From contig LVZA01000001.1 in the NCBI GenBank assembly GCA_023101505.1, forward strand, positions 124,001 to 188,000: a stretch of 64,000 bases of DNA, written 5' to 3'. The stretch's first letter is position 1. Each line of letters begins with the position of its first letter. Shown here piece after piece: positions 43,451 through 54,398 of the stretch. A model generated the notes under the pieces. It was not told where the DNA came from, did not search any database, and saw only the letters and a list, made by a program, of their open reading frames with translations. The stretch is from Pasteurellaceae bacterium Pebbles2. GTDB taxonomy: Bacteria; Pseudomonadota; Gammaproteobacteria; Enterobacterales; Pasteurellaceae. A program made the translations under genes and the position numbers.

Positions 43451-43498
43451 AAAACACCGCACTTTTCACTTAAAACACGAAAAAGTGCGGTGTTTTTG
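43451..43498. terminator. pgsA terminator made of two inverted uptake signals
   Basis: 16-bp stem aaaacaccgcactttt/aaaagtgcggtgtttt with 14-nt loop and T run. Confidence 0.85.
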
Positions 43499-43559
43499 TT
43501 CACAATTTTATCACTTTGTTTTAAATTTAATCGCTTGATTTTTTTTATAAAAATAATAT

Positions 43560-43587
43560 TTGACTAAGCAGCAGAAATCCGTAAAAT
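43560..43587 (+). promoter_or_regulatory. Promoter of the tRNA-Gly/tRNA-Leu pair
   Basis: TTGACT (43560-43565), 16-base spacer, TAAAAT (43582-43587), about 35 bases before tRNA-Gly. Confidence 0.65.
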
Positions 43588-43621
43588 GCACTCTCGTTGA
43601 CAGCGATAAGCTGAAAACAAT

Positions 43622-43697
<76 letters not shown>

Positions 43698-43727
43698 ATT
43701 CAAACCTAGCAATAGGAAATGCGTTTA

Positions 43728-43814
43728 GCCCGAGTGGCGGAATCGGTAGACGCAAGGGATTTAAAATCCCTCGCCTTTCGGGGCGTGCCAGTTCAAGTCT
43801 GGCCTCGGGCACCA
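43728..43814 (+). tRNA. tRNA-Leu(TAA)
   Basis: 87 bases with a long variable arm. The anticodon stem gggat/atccc encloses loop tttaaaa (anticodon TAA); acceptor stem gcccgag/ctcgggc; CCA encoded. Cotranscribed with tRNA-Gly, 30 bases upstream. Confidence 0.97.
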
Positions 43815-43939
43815 TTTATCAATAACTCTTTCAATTATCAAAGATAAATTATCAGCTATCTCTTTTAACAATATTTCAAGAATTTTATTCTAACTAATTT
43901 AGTTTAATGTTGAACTGTCGATGAGTTTTGCTCATAAAA

Positions 43940-43986
43940 AATCCACCCTACTTTACTGGCATCTAGCCTAATATTTTAGGTGGATT
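43940..43986 (-). terminator. cysB terminator
   Basis: Stem aatccacc/ggtggatt with a long loop and T run on the minus strand. Confidence 0.55.
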
Positions 43987-44006
43987 ATTTAATCACTATA
44001 AGAAAA

Positions 44007-45011
<1,005 letters not shown>

Positions 45012-46121
45012 TTAGGATTTTTTATAACGCTTATTTAATTCACCATAACGTTTTACGGCTTTACGAATTTGCCCTGTTTTGGCTCGGCGTTTCGGCTGAG
45101 TAACATCTAATTTGGTTTCCGTTTCAGGTTCAAGCCCTACCAATTCACGCAAATAATTCACGCTTTGCAAATCCATTTCTTCCCAACCGCCACGTGGCAA
45201 GGATTTCATCAATTTGATATTGCCATAACGAATACGAATTAAGCGACTAACTTGAATGCCTTGGCTTTCCCACAAACGGCGCACTTCACGATTGCGCCCT
45301 TCCATTAAGGTAACGTCAAACCACTGATTTAAGCCTGTGCCGCCCACGCTTTTAATGGCTTTGAAATTTGCCATTCCGTCTTCTAATTGCACGCCTTTGC
45401 GCAAACGAGCAATCATTGCATCGTTCACTTCACCAAAAACACGCACGGAATATTCACGTTCCACTTCTCGGCTTGGGTGCATTAAACGGTTAGCGAGTTC
45501 GCCATCAGTGGTAAATAATAACAAACCCGAAGTGTTAATATCTAATCGCCCCACAGCGATCCAGCGAGATCCCGTTAAACGTGGCAAACGATCAAACACG
45601 GTCGCACGCCCTTCAGGGTCGCTACGTGTACAAAGTTCGCCCTCTGGTTTGTAATACATCAACACACGGCATACTTCTTTTTGCACCGCAGTTAAATTAA
45701 TTAAATGTCCGTCGATACGAATTTTCAAGCCTGAATGCACGGTAATTCGGTCGCCCAAGGTGGCAATTTTTCCGTCCACACTCACACGCCCAGCCGCAAT
45801 CACCGCTTCAATTTCACGGCGTGAACCTTGCCCAGCACGTGCTAAAACTTTTTGTAATTTTTCCCCACTCAACGTTGGCTTCACTTCTGCCACGCTAGTC
45901 GGTTTGGCTTTACGCATAGGCAAAGGCTTACGTTCAAAAGCAGGCTTTTCAGCTGAATTTGTGCTTTTTTTCACCGCACTTTTGCTATGACGAGAAAATT
46001 CAGTTGGCTTATCGCCTTGCTTTTGACGAGATTGACGTGCTTCACGTGCAAAGTGCGGTTGATTTTCGCCTTGTTTTTTCGCACGGCGGTTTCCATTAAA
46101 TTTCTCGGTTTGAAATGTCAT
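45012..46121 (-). CDS. rluB: 23S rRNA pseudouridine synthase RluB
   Basis: 369 residues. A basic low-complexity N-terminus (~1-85) precedes an S4 domain ([20 protein letters not shown]) and the pseudouridine synthase domain with the catalytic Asp in [20 protein letters not shown]. Further motifs are [14 protein letters not shown] and [16 protein letters not shown]. It modifies U2605 of 23S rRNA. Two uptake signals lie in the part that encodes the disordered N-terminus (about 45973 and 46050). Confidence 0.93.
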   Translation of the reverse strand: MTFQTEKFNGNRRAKKQGENQPHFAREARQSRQKQGDKPTEFSRHSKSAVKKSTNSAEKPAFERKPLPMRKAKPTSVAEVKPTLSGEKLQKVLARAGQGSRREIEAVIAAGRVSVDGKIATLGDRITVHSGLKIRIDGHLINLTAVQKEVCRVLMYYKPEGELCTRSDPEGRATVFDRLPRLTGSRWIAVGRLDINTSGLLLFTTDGELANRLMHPSREVEREYSVRVFGEVNDAMIARLRKGVQLEDGMANFKAIKSVGGTGLNQWFDVTLMEGRNREVRRLWESQGIQVSRLIRIRYGNIKLMKSLPRGGWEEMDLQSVNYLRELVGLEPETETKLDVTQPKRRAKTGQIRKAVKRYGELNKRYKKS

Positions 46122-46169
46122 AATATGTCCTTAATTGTCGCTTTCCCAAGCGTCATTGATAATAATTGA

Positions 46170-46793
46170 TTAAATAAATGGCTCGACTGAACCGCTGCCC
46201 TCACGCAAAATTACTGGCGTGTCGCTAGTCAAATCAACCACTGTTGTCGGCGCTTGCCCCAAATAGCCACCGTGCAGAATTAAATCCACTTGATGCTCTA
46301 AATGATCTCGAATTTCTTCTGGATCAGATTGCGTAATATGCTCATCATTCGGCAACATCAACGAACAAGACAAAATGGGTTCGCCCAACGCCTTTAATAA
46401 ATCTAAGGCAATTTGATTATCAGGCACACGCAAACCAATCGTCTTTCGTTTTGAAGTCATCAAACGACGTGGCAATTCTTTGGTTGCCGTTAAAATAAAG
46501 GTATAACGCCCTGGTGTATTATTTTTGATTAAACGATACGCCACGTTGCTCACCGTCGCATAATGAGATAATTCCGACAAATCACTACAAACCAAAGTAA
46601 AATTATGCCCCTCAGGCAAACGACGAATAGCAACAATGCGATCCATTGCGTGCTTATCCCCGATCATACAACCTAACGCATATCCCGAATCAGTGGGATA
46701 AACAATCACACCACCATTCCGCAAAATTTCAACTGCTTGTGAAATTAGGCGAACTTGTGGATTTTCAGGGTGAACATAAAAAAACTGGCTCAT
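46170..46793 (-). CDS. yciO: YciO (Sua5/YciO/YrdC family) protein
   Basis: 207 residues of the YrdC-like RNA-binding fold. Motifs: GGVIVYPTDSGYALGCMIGD, RRLPEGHNFTLVCSDLSEL and SKRKTIGLRVPDN. YrdC/Sua5 relatives make threonylcarbamoyl-AMP; YciO is a paralogue of less certain role. It precedes rluB on the minus strand. Confidence 0.92.
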   Translation of the reverse strand: MSQFFYVHPENPQVRLISQAVEILRNGGVIVYPTDSGYALGCMIGDKHAMDRIVAIRRLPEGHNFTLVCSDLSELSHYATVSNVAYRLIKNNTPGRYTFILTATKELPRRLMTSKRKTIGLRVPDNQIALDLLKALGEPILSCSLMLPNDEHITQSDPEEIRDHLEHQVDLILHGGYLGQAPTTVVDLTSDTPVILREGSGSVEPFI

Positions 46794-46980
46794 AAAAACA
46801 ACCTGTCAAGATAAATATAGAAATTGCCTGAATTATACTCTATCTCAACAGATTTTTCACCGCACATCACACATTTAAATAAAATAATCTTTTAGGAATG
46901 AAATTGTTAAGCTGATTAGCACTAAAAACAATAGATTTGATGAAATTTAAAGCGAATAAACACAAAAATAAAATTTGCAC

Positions 46981-47008
46981 TTGCAACTGAAAAAGAACAT
47001 CGTATAAT
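46981..47008 (+). promoter_or_regulatory. Promoter of tRNA-Leu(CAA)
   Basis: TTGCAA (46981-46986), 16-base spacer, consensus TATAAT (47003-47008). The rest of the gap 46794-46980 shows nothing else. Confidence 0.7.
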
Positions 47009-47026
47009 GCAACTCATAAATCAAAT

Positions 47027-47112
47027 GCCTGGGTGGCGAAATTGGTAGACGCAGCGGATTCAAAATCCGCCGTTGAATAAACGTGTCGGTTCGAGTCCGA
47101 CCCTAGGCACCA
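47027..47112 (+). tRNA. tRNA-Leu(CAA)
   Basis: 86 bases with long variable arm. Anticodon stem cggat/atccg with loop tcaaa core gives anticodon CAA; the acceptor stem pairs gcctggg with the 3' strand cctaggc (one mismatch or wobble); CCA encoded. Confidence 0.95.
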
Positions 47113-47120
47113 ACTTCAAG

Positions 47121-47147
47121 AAAAGACTGCTTTATGCGGTCTTTTTT
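47121..47147 (+). terminator. Terminator after tRNA-Leu(CAA)
   Basis: Stem aaaagactgc/gcggtctttt with one wobble pair, 5-nt loop, T run. Confidence 0.8.
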
Positions 47148-47289
47148 TTACGTGCGAATTTGTGCACCAAAATAAAGCAATCCTATATCCCCTTTCGTAA
47201 AACAATTAAAACAGCGTAAATTTTTAGTTACAAACTCAAAAATTCTCGCTAAAATGACCGCACTTTTTTTCTATTTAAAGGAATTTTTT

Positions 47290-48495
47290 ATGCAAAATAA
47301 AACCTTTGGAAGTGCATTGATTGTTGCAGGAACAACAATAGGGGCTGGAATGGTGTCAATGCCACTCACTTCGGCGGGTATGGGCTTTGGTTATACAGTG
47401 CTGTTGCTGTTAATTCTTTGGGTGTTACTTTCTTATAGTGCATTGCTATTTGTGGAAGTTTATCAGAAAGCTAAAAGACAAGATGCAGGTATCGCAACCT
47501 TAGCTGAGCAGTATTTTGGTATGCCAGGTCGTGTGTTAGCAACCTTATCTTTGGTTGTTTTTATGTTCGCAATTTTGACTGTTTATGTCTTGATGAGTAG
47601 CGATTTAATTGCTTCGGTATTGCCAGTATTAACTGATTATGGCAAAGAAATTTCTATTGTATTCACGGTTTTCTTGTCTATTTTTATCATCTCAGGCACG
47701 GGCAAAGTGGATTTGGCAACACGTTTACTTTTCGTTGCTAAATTGATCGCTTTAGCCGTTTTGTTATTTTTAATGTTACCGAAAGCAACAATGGAAAATT
47801 TAATGGCAATCCCATTAGACAAAGCCTTGTTGATTTCTGCCAGTCCGTTTTTCTTTACCTCTTTTGGCTTCCACGTTGTTATTCCAAGCATTAACCGCTA
47901 TTTAGAGGGCGATATTAAACGCTTGCGTATTGCGATTATCGGCGGAACGGGCTTGCCTTTATTGATTTATATTTTATGGCAAATGGCAACACACGGTGTA
48001 TTAAGCCAAAACGAATTTACACAAATCTTAGCCCAAGATCCAACCTTAGGCGGACTAATTACCGCAGTTACCCAAATTACAGGAAGTGAATTAATTGGTT
48101 GGTCGGTGCGTTTGTTCTCATTATTTGCCTTAATCACCTCTTTCTTAGGGGTAGCTCTAGCGTTATTTGACTGCTTAGATGACTTACTGAAACGTGTTAA
48201 TATCAGAGCAAATCGCCTCGGTTTAGGTTTATTAACTTTCTTACCAACCTTATTTTTCGCCCTATTCTACCGTGATTTCTTAGCGGTATTAGCGTTGGCA
48301 GGACAAATGTTTACCTTCTATGGTTTAGTTTTACCCGTGGGTATGGCGTGGCGTATGCGTAAAATGTATCCTGATATGCCTTATCGTGTAATGGGTGGCA
48401 ACATTTCTTTACTCATTGCGTTATTATTAGGCTTATTAATTATGAATGTACCGTTCTTAATTGATTGGGGATATTTGCCAAAAGTTATTGGCTAA
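47290..48495 (+). CDS. tyrP: Tyrosine-specific/aromatic amino-acid permease TyrP
   Basis: 401 residues from ATG 47290 (MQNKTFGSALIVAGTTIGAG), with AAAGGA upstream; the frame is open from 47254 but starts in an uptake signal. About 11 membrane helices. The family start GAGMVSMPLTSAGMGFGY and SPFFFTSFGFHVVIPSINRY are typical of the TyrP/Mtr group. Imports tyrosine with protons. Tyr versus Trp specificity is inferred from overall likeness. Confidence 0.88.
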   Translation: MQNKTFGSALIVAGTTIGAGMVSMPLTSAGMGFGYTVLLLLILWVLLSYSALLFVEVYQKAKRQDAGIATLAEQYFGMPGRVLATLSLVVFMFAILTVYVLMSSDLIASVLPVLTDYGKEISIVFTVFLSIFIISGTGKVDLATRLLFVAKLIALAVLLFLMLPKATMENLMAIPLDKALLISASPFFFTSFGFHVVIPSINRYLEGDIKRLRIAIIGGTGLPLLIYILWQMATHGVLSQNEFTQILAQDPTLGGLITAVTQITGSELIGWSVRLFSLFALITSFLGVALALFDCLDDLLKRVNIRANRLGLGLLTFLPTLFFALFYRDFLAVLALAGQMFTFYGLVLPVGMAWRMRKMYPDMPYRVMGGNISLLIALLLGLLIMNVPFLIDWGYLPKVIG

Positions 48496-48515
48496 TTTGA
48501 TTATTAGACAAAGCA

Positions 48516-48548
48516 AAAGTGCGGTTATTTTCACCGCACTTTTTTCTT
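48516..48548. terminator. tyrP/ycgL terminator made of two inverted uptake signals
   Basis: 11-bp stem aaaagtgcggt/accgcactttt, 7-nt loop, T run on the plus strand; convergent genes on both sides. Confidence 0.88.
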
Positions 48549-48829
48549 TATTCCTTGTTCAATTTTTGCTGCTCTTTGTGGCTTTGCAATAAATTTTCCG
48601 CTTGTGGTGGCATTTGCAAATAAAAGCCTTGTGCTTTAATTTGTTGCAACACCTCTTGATTTTCAGCTTGCGCTAAACTTTTTTTACCAGCAAGATTAAA
48701 TAACATTACAAAAATAGGCTTACCAAACATTTGTAACAACGGTTCTGGCACAAGATCAAACTGGTTTCGTTTTTCAATGTAGAGATACATTCCCTCTTTC
48801 TTTGGGCTTTTATAAATAGCACACAGCAT
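48548..48829 (-). CDS. ycgL: YcgL domain protein
   Basis: 93 residues from ATG 48829 ([20 protein letters not shown]); an open frame to 48886 lies in the leader and lacks a ribosome site. The single YcgL domain includes [20 protein letters not shown]. Function unknown. It is divergent from sfsA. Confidence 0.88.
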   Translation of the reverse strand: MLCAIYKSPKKEGMYLYIEKRNQFDLVPEPLLQMFGKPIFVMLFNLAGKKSLAQAENQEVLQQIKAQGFYLQMPPQAENLLQSHKEQQKLNKE

Positions 48830-48923
48830 TTTTTTCTCCTCAAATTTAATGGTTGCGAGAATAGCAGAAATCATTACAATGCACATCTAAATTTTAATTC
48901 TTTCCCTAAAAATAAGGCACATA

Positions 48924-49640
48924 ATGCAATTCTCTACCTTAAAATCAGCCAAATTAATTCGACGCTACAAGCGTTTTCTTGCCGATATTGAATTACCCAA
49001 CGGGGAAGAATTAACCATTCATTGTGCAAACACAGGGGCGATGACGGGTTGCGGTTCTAAAGGCGACACCGTGTGGTATTCTCATTCTGAAAGCCAAACG
49101 CGCAAATATCCACATTCGTGGGAATTAACTCAATTAGCTGATGGTACGCTGATTTGCATCAATACGCATCGAGCAAATCAGTTAGTGCTTGAAGCCTTGC
49201 AGAATAAGCAAATAAAAGAATTGGCAATGTACGATCATATTTTTCCCGAAGTGAAATATGGCGAAGAAAATAGTCGCATTGATTTTCTACTCAAAGGCGA
49301 CAGTTTGCCCGATTGCTATGTGGAAGTGAAATCAATTACCTTAGTCAAAAATAGAATTGGAATGTTTCCCGACGCCGTTACAACTCGTGGGCAAAAACAC
49401 GTTCGTGAATTGTTAGCAATGAAACAGCAAGGGCATCGTGCAGTTGTGCTATTTGCAGGATTGCATAATGGATTTGACTGCTTTAAAACAGCGGAATATA
49501 TCGATCCTGAATACGATCTTTTGCTAAAAGAAGCGATGAAACAAGGGGTGGAGGCTTATGCCTACGCTGGTAAGTTTGAAATTTCTCAACAAATTCCCAC
49601 CGCACTTTCATTAACACAAGCGGTAACTTGGGTGAAGTAG
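48924..49640 (+). CDS. sfsA: Sugar fermentation stimulation protein SfsA
   Basis: 238 residues. Motifs: [18 protein letters not shown] with HCANTGAM, the nuclease-like core [19 protein letters not shown] and [17 protein letters not shown]. SfsA has an OB-like N-terminus and a PD-(D/E)xK-like C-terminal domain; its cell role is not settled. Monocistronic. Confidence 0.93.
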   Translation: MQFSTLKSAKLIRRYKRFLADIELPNGEELTIHCANTGAMTGCGSKGDTVWYSHSESQTRKYPHSWELTQLADGTLICINTHRANQLVLEALQNKQIKELAMYDHIFPEVKYGEENSRIDFLLKGDSLPDCYVEVKSITLVKNRIGMFPDAVTTRGQKHVRELLAMKQQGHRAVVLFAGLHNGFDCFKTAEYIDPEYDLLLKEAMKQGVEAYAYAGKFEISQQIPTALSLTQAVTWVK

Positions 49641-49681
49641 CTCTTTAGGTTTTTGACTGAAAAAGCACAGCCATTGTGATA

Positions 49682-50149
49682 TTAAAACTGCGGTTCATTT
49701 TTGACAAAAATTTCATTCTCAATGGGATTGGAATTCAAACTTTCAAACATAGATTCGACGACGTTTTCCGCAACACCGTGCTGATTTTGGTAAAAATTCA
49801 TCATTCGATAAATGGCAGTTTGCAAGCCTAAATGCTGTGCTTTGGCTAAAGTGCGGTGAATTTCTCGCACATTTACCCCAACATTGCTCACCACAATTAA
49901 AATCGCTTGCGTAGGTTCTCGCCGACAAACCCGAAAGGCATATTGCAAATAGTGATAGGCTTTCATTTTGGCTTGGCAAAAAGCCTTTTTCGTCCAGCAA
50001 TATTCGCCATTACGCATTAGGAATTGATCATTCTCTACGTGAAAGATTTTGGCATCGGGATATTGTTGTTTAAATTCGGCAATTTTTTGCTTGGCAAAAG
50101 TACTCTTCCCTGAACCTGAATGCCCACGAATGATGATAAGTCTTTGCAT
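49682..50149 (-). CDS. Small P-loop kinase (zeta-toxin/N4BP2-kinase-like)
   Basis: 155 residues from ATG 50149 (MQRLIIIRGHSGSGKSTFA); the frame is open to 50182 but overlaps the rplT terminator. Walker A GHSGSGKST and a HVENDQFLMRNGEYCWTKKA segment with an acidic residue after a short strand are like small polynucleotide-kinase or zeta-type ATPases. The central VVSNVGVNVREI segment resembles the N4BP2 kinase group. No antitoxin neighbour is seen, so a toxin role is unlikely. Substrate unknown. Confidence 0.65.
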   Translation of the reverse strand: MQRLIIIRGHSGSGKSTFAKQKIAEFKQQYPDAKIFHVENDQFLMRNGEYCWTKKAFCQAKMKAYHYLQYAFRVCRREPTQAILIVVSNVGVNVREIHRTLAKAQHLGLQTAIYRMMNFYQNQHGVAENVVESMFESLNSNPIENEIFVKNEPQF

Positions 50150-50175
50150 TTTTTCTTTGATTATACAGACAAAAA

Positions 50176-50195
50176 AGGACACCTAAAGGTGTCCT
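50176..50195 (-). terminator. Terminator of rpmI-rplT
   Basis: 9-bp stem aggacacct/aggtgtcct with long T run on the minus strand. Confidence 0.88.
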
Positions 50196-50214
50196 AATTC
50201 TCTATTCTTTAAAA

Positions 50215-50571
<357 letters not shown>

Positions 50572-50632
50572 TTAATCTCCTAATGTATATATTTAACTAA
50601 AATTCACTAAAGTACGTTTTTACCGCAAACGC

Positions 50633-50830
50633 TTATGCGTATGGTAAACACGCTACAACTAATACTTGGTCTGCTTTCGCTACCATTGATTTGTGGCGTA
50701 AGTGACGTTTACGTTTAGTGGTTTTCTTAGTCAAAATATGACGTAAGTGAGATTGTTTACGTTTGAAACCGCCTGAAGCTGTTTTCTTGAAACGCTTCGC
50801 AGCACCACGTACTGTTTTAATTTTAGGCAT
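50633..50830 (-). CDS. rpmI: 50S ribosomal protein L35
   Basis: 65 residues from ATG 50830 ([20 protein letters not shown]). The frame extends to 50920 but those residues are not L35. Ends in [11 protein letters not shown]. Part of the infC-rpmI-rplT operon. Confidence 0.97.
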
Positions 50831-50975
50831 TGTTTTAAAAACTCCGCATTGTTTATGTTTAAAAAATGACAAATCAGGCGAATATTTTGCACTTACGCAC
50901 AAAACATTACTTGTAAGCACTGTTTATCTCTTAGGCGATTAAAAATCCGAAAATTTCCATCGCACTTTTCAAAGC

Positions 50976-51003
50976 AAATCAGGCTGCTGAGTGTGCCTGA
51001 TTT
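50976..51003 (-). promoter_or_regulatory. Hairpin in the infC-rpmI gap, candidate L20 control element
   Basis: 9-bp stem aaatcaggc/gcctgattt with 10-nt loop, about 150 bases before rpmI. The 254-base gap is unusually long for an operon. In E. coli L20 represses translation through a structure upstream of rpmI. No T run follows, so it is not a terminator. Confidence 0.35.
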
Positions 51004-51084
51004 CACTTTCAACTTTTAGCCGAACACGATAACGTCATTCAACTAAAAAGTATTCTTTACTAGACGAATAATAAACCGTCCGAA

Positions 51085-51627
51085 TTATTTTTTCTTCGGT
51101 GCAATAACCATAATTGCTTGGCGACCTTCCAGTTTACCTGGTGCAGATTCCACCATCGCAATTTCTGCAGTATCTTCTTTCACACGCTCTAACACATCTA
51201 AACCGATGTCTTGGTGTGCCATTTCACGACCACGGAAACGCACGGTAATCTTCACTTTATCACCATCTTCTAAGAAACGAAGAATATTACGCAATTTGAC
51301 TTGGTAATCGCCAATGTCTGTGCCTGGGCGGAATTTAATCTCTTTCACTTGCACAACTTTTTGCTTTTTCTTCTGTTCTTTAGCGGCTTTTTCTTTTTCG
51401 TAAATGAATTTACCGTAATTCATAATACGACAAACTGGCGGTTCCGCATTCGGGCTGATTTCAACTAAGTCTAATTCAGCTTCTTCAGCTTTCGCTAAAG
51501 CCTCTTGAATTGATACGATACCAACTTGTTCGTTATTTTCATCAGTTAAACGAACTTCTTTCACACCACGAATTTCATCGTTAAGACGGTGTGCACGATT
51601 AGTCTGAACACGTTTTGCAGGTTTGAT
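51085..51627 (-). CDS. infC: Translation initiation factor IF-3, probable AUC start
   Basis: 180 residues when started at ATC 51627 ((M)[20 protein letters not shown]), the same length as E. coli IF-3, with AAGGA 8 bases upstream. The first standard-type codon in frame is GTG 51564, which would remove 21 conserved residues. The N-domain holds [20 protein letters not shown], the Lys-rich linker [11 protein letters not shown] follows, and the C-domain holds [10 protein letters not shown] and [13 protein letters not shown]. Rare start codons at infC let IF-3 limit its own synthesis. Confidence 0.95.
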   Translation of the reverse strand: MKPAKRVQTNRAHRLNDEIRGVKEVRLTDENNEQVGIVSIQEALAKAEEAELDLVEISPNAEPPVCRIMNYGKFIYEKEKAAKEQKKKQKVVQVKEIKFRPGTDIGDYQVKLRNILRFLEDGDKVKITVRFRGREMAHQDIGLDVLERVKEDTAEIAMVESAPGKLEGRQAIMVIAPKKK

Positions 51628-51756
51628 AGTATTATTCCTTCTGTAAATTTATTATTGAATTCCAAACTCATCAAGCAAGAATTTCTTTCTAAGCCATAAA
51701 TAAGGCTAAACGGGCGAAATTTTACGGGATTTTTAGGTTTTTAGCAACTAAAAATT

Positions 51757-51784
51757 ATAATATTTTGCCTGGATTAAATAACAA
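51757..51784 (-). promoter_or_regulatory. Probable infC promoter
   Basis: On the minus strand TTGTTA (51779-51784), 16-base spacer, TATTAT (51757-51762). Confidence 0.5.
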
Positions 51785-51810
51785 AAATGCGATCAATCGA
51801 CCGCATTTTT
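51783..51810 (-). terminator. Terminator after the 51.8 kb gene
   Basis: 9-bp stem aaaaatgcg/cgcattttt with 10-nt loop and T run on both strands; the right arm is a one-mismatch uptake signal. Confidence 0.75.
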
Positions 51811-51817
51811 CTCATCA

Positions 51818-52090
51818 TTAGCCACGAAGTTTGCCGACAACGACTGCTCCGCGTGTGATAGAAAAGCCCACATCGCCGACGTATGTGCCATTTCGTTGGG
51901 TGCACGCATCGGATTGTCCCATTTGAATGGGCAACACGTTTACCACTTCATAGCCGTCTTTATCGAACTGGTTATAAACCTCTTCAAGACGTTCGCTAAA
52001 CTCGTTGTAATCCGCAAAACGGTTTGAATAGCCTGTGGACGTGTCCGCCAGTGCGGCGTAAAACCATTTGGTTTTAAATTTGGGTTTCAT
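51818..52090 (-). CDS. Small DUF4177-like protein downstream of thrS
   Basis: 90 residues starting MKPKFKTKWFYAALADTSTG with ribosome site AAAGGAG 8 bases before the ATG. A helix followed by a GYEVVNVLPI strand (about 48-57) resembles DUF4177-type small proteins (LNxxGxEGWELVxV); the likeness is weak. No signal peptide or membrane segment. It is 38 bases after thrS on the same strand and before a terminator, so it is probably cotranscribed with thrS. Confidence 0.55.
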   Translation of the reverse strand: MKPKFKTKWFYAALADTSTGYSNRFADYNEFSERLEEVYNQFDKDGYEVVNVLPIQMGQSDACTQRNGTYVGDVGFSITRGAVVVGKLRG

Positions 52091-52128
52091 TACAAACTCC
52101 TTTCATTGGCTTTTTATGCGAAATCAAA

Positions 52129-54060
52129 TTACTCTTCGCCGAGCAATTTCAATTCACGTGCTTTCACTTGTCCTTTCAAAATCTCAATAAACTCCTCCAC
52201 TTTAAAAGTTCCCAAGTCTGCGCCTTTACGGGTACGCACGGCGATTTTGCCCTCGGCAATTTCTTTATCACCGCAAACGAGCATATACGGCACGCGGCGT
52301 AAGGTGTGTTCACGGATTTTGAAGCCGACTTTTTCGTTGCGTAAGTCTGCTTTAGCACGCAAACCAGCGTCTGAAAGCAATTTGGTGACGTTTTTCACGT
52401 AATCCGCTTGGCTGTCGGTGATGTTCATCACCACGGCTTGCACAGGCGCTAACCACGCTGGGAAGAAGCCTGCGTATTCTTCGGTGATGATACCGATGAA
52501 ACGTTCGATTGAGCCTAAGATCGCACGGTGGATCATTACAGGCGTGCGACGGTCGTTGTCTTCGGCAACGTAAGACGCATTTAAACGACCTGGTAAAGCA
52601 AAGTCTAACTGCACCGTACCGCATTGCCATTCACGACCTAAGCAATCGCGCAATGCAAATTCGATTTTCGGGCCGTAGAATGCCCCTTCGCCTTCTTGAA
52701 CTTCGTATGCTAAGCCGTTGTGTTCCAAGGCTTTCGCTAAGTCCGCTTCGGCACGATCCCACATTTCATCTGAGCCGATACGGCTTTCAGGGCGAGTTGA
52801 AAGTTTCACGTAAATATCGGTAAAGCCGAATGTGCTGTAAATGTCGTAAACCATTTTGATACAGCTGGTTACTTCCGCTTCGACTTGGTCTTCGGTACAG
52901 AAAATATGCGCATCATCTTGGGTAAAACCACGCACACGCATTAAGCCGTGCAATGAACCAGACGGCTCGTTACGGTGGCACGAACCAAATTCCGCCATAC
53001 GAATTGGCAAATCACGGTACGATTTCAAACCTTGGTTGAAAATTTGCACGTGGCCAGGGCAGTTCATCGGTTTGATGGCATATTCACGGTTTTCCGATTG
53101 GGTGGTAAACATCAAATCGGCGTAGTTTTGCCAGTGTCCAGTACGTTCCCAAAGCACACGATCCATCATAAATGGGCCTTTCACTTCTTGGTAATCGTAC
53201 TCTTTTAATTTGGTACGCACGAAGGTTTCCAACTCACGGAAAATCGTCCAGCCGTCATTGTGCCAGAACACCATACCTGGTGCTTCTTCTTGCATATGAT
53301 ATAAATCCAACGCTTTACCAATACGGCGGTGATCGCGTTTCGCTGCTTCTTCAAGGCGAGTTAAATATTCCGCTAATTGTTTTTTGTCCGCCCACGCTGT
53401 ACCGTAAATACGTTGCAACATTTTGTTTTTGCTGTCGCCACGCCAGTACGCACCTGCCACTTTCATCAATTTGAAGTGATGGCAGAAACGCATATTTGGC
53501 ACGTGTGGCCCACGACACATATCGATATATTCTTGGTGATGATACAACGCAGGCGTTGCGGTGCGTTCAATATTTTCGTCTAAAATCGCCATTTTGTACG
53601 GCTCGTTGCGTGATTCAAAAGTATCACGAGCCGTTTGCCAACTACCCACTTTTTTCACCACGTCATAATTGGTTTTCGCTAACTCAAACATACGTTTTTC
53701 CAACGCGTCTAAATCTTCTTGCGTCAACGAACGATCTAAATCTACATCGTAATAAAAGCCGTTTTCAATCGTTGGACCAATCGCCATTTTTACGTCTGGG
53801 AATAATTGTTTAATGGCGTGTCCCAATAAGTGTGCCGTTGAGTGGCGAATAATTTCTAAACCGTCTTCATCTTTGGCGGTAATAATTTCGAGGGTGCTAT
53901 CTTCGCTGATAATATCGCAGGCATCACGGCGTTCACCGTTTACGCGCCCTGCGATGGTCGCCTTGGCAAGACCTGCACCAATGCTTTGTGCCACGTCTAA
54001 AACAGAAACTGGATTGTCGAATGAACGTTGTGAACCGTCTGGTAAAGTAATAATAGGCAT
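52129..54060 (-). CDS. thrS: Threonyl-tRNA synthetase
   Basis: 643 residues from ATG 54060 ([14 protein letters not shown]) with AAGGATA upstream; ten further in-frame codons are unlikely. Domains: TGS (1-60), editing domain with [15 protein letters not shown] and the zinc-type HxxxH, class-II catalytic core ([30 protein letters not shown]), and anticodon-binding domain ([17 protein letters not shown]). It charges tRNA-Thr. Confidence 0.97.
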   Translation of the reverse strand: MPIITLPDGSQRSFDNPVSVLDVAQSIGAGLAKATIAGRVNGERRDACDIISEDSTLEIITAKDEDGLEIIRHSTAHLLGHAIKQLFPDVKMAIGPTIENGFYYDVDLDRSLTQEDLDALEKRMFELAKTNYDVVKKVGSWQTARDTFESRNEPYKMAILDENIERTATPALYHHQEYIDMCRGPHVPNMRFCHHFKLMKVAGAYWRGDSKNKMLQRIYGTAWADKKQLAEYLTRLEEAAKRDHRRIGKALDLYHMQEEAPGMVFWHNDGWTIFRELETFVRTKLKEYDYQEVKGPFMMDRVLWERTGHWQNYADLMFTTQSENREYAIKPMNCPGHVQIFNQGLKSYRDLPIRMAEFGSCHRNEPSGSLHGLMRVRGFTQDDAHIFCTEDQVEAEVTSCIKMVYDIYSTFGFTDIYVKLSTRPESRIGSDEMWDRAEADLAKALEHNGLAYEVQEGEGAFYGPKIEFALRDCLGREWQCGTVQLDFALPGRLNASYVAEDNDRRTPVMIHRAILGSIERFIGIITEEYAGFFPAWLAPVQAVVMNITDSQADYVKNVTKLLSDAGLRAKADLRNEKVGFKIREHTLRRVPYMLVCGDKEIAEGKIAVRTRKGADLGTFKVEEFIEILKGQVKARELKLLGEE

Positions 54061-54398
54061 TTTTGTATCCTTGTTACAGTGGTAACCCATACGAAAGGTT
54101 ACTTGTTAAATAAAATAAATATTGAAAAGAAAAAGTGCGTAAAAACGCACCGCACTTCAGACTTACACCTACATTGTGTAATCAAAAAGTGCGGTGTATT
54201 TTACACGAGTTTTTGCAAAAATTAAATTACACGATCAATATAAAGTTCAATCTGGCTTAACTTCGCCACTTTTAAAATACATACATTTTAATTCTTCTCC
54301 CCTTTTTGTTTAAAAATTTGAAGTTCATCACAGATTATTTTTTAAAATTTGTTTATTATTAAACCAATCCTGAATGAATGTAATTTAAGGGGGCGATT
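54061..54398. other. thrS upstream region with paired uptake signals
   Basis: No gene seen in 338 bases. It holds an inverted pair of uptake signals at 54149-54157 and 54187-54195, separated by 29 bases, so it could fold as a hairpin, but no T run follows. The minus-strand thrS promoter and leader should lie here. The plus-strand part near 54370 has the ribosome site AAGGGGG for the next gene. Confidence 0.5.

Noticed and set aside
49682-50149. Zeta-type toxin of a toxin-antitoxin pair
   Set aside because: No small antitoxin gene lies next to it, and it sits behind the ribosomal protein operon terminator; a free-standing kinase is more likely.
52506-54085. Several long plus-strand frames opposite thrS
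   Set aside because: They are antisense shadows of a well conserved synthetase, with no ribosome sites or recognisable protein sequence.
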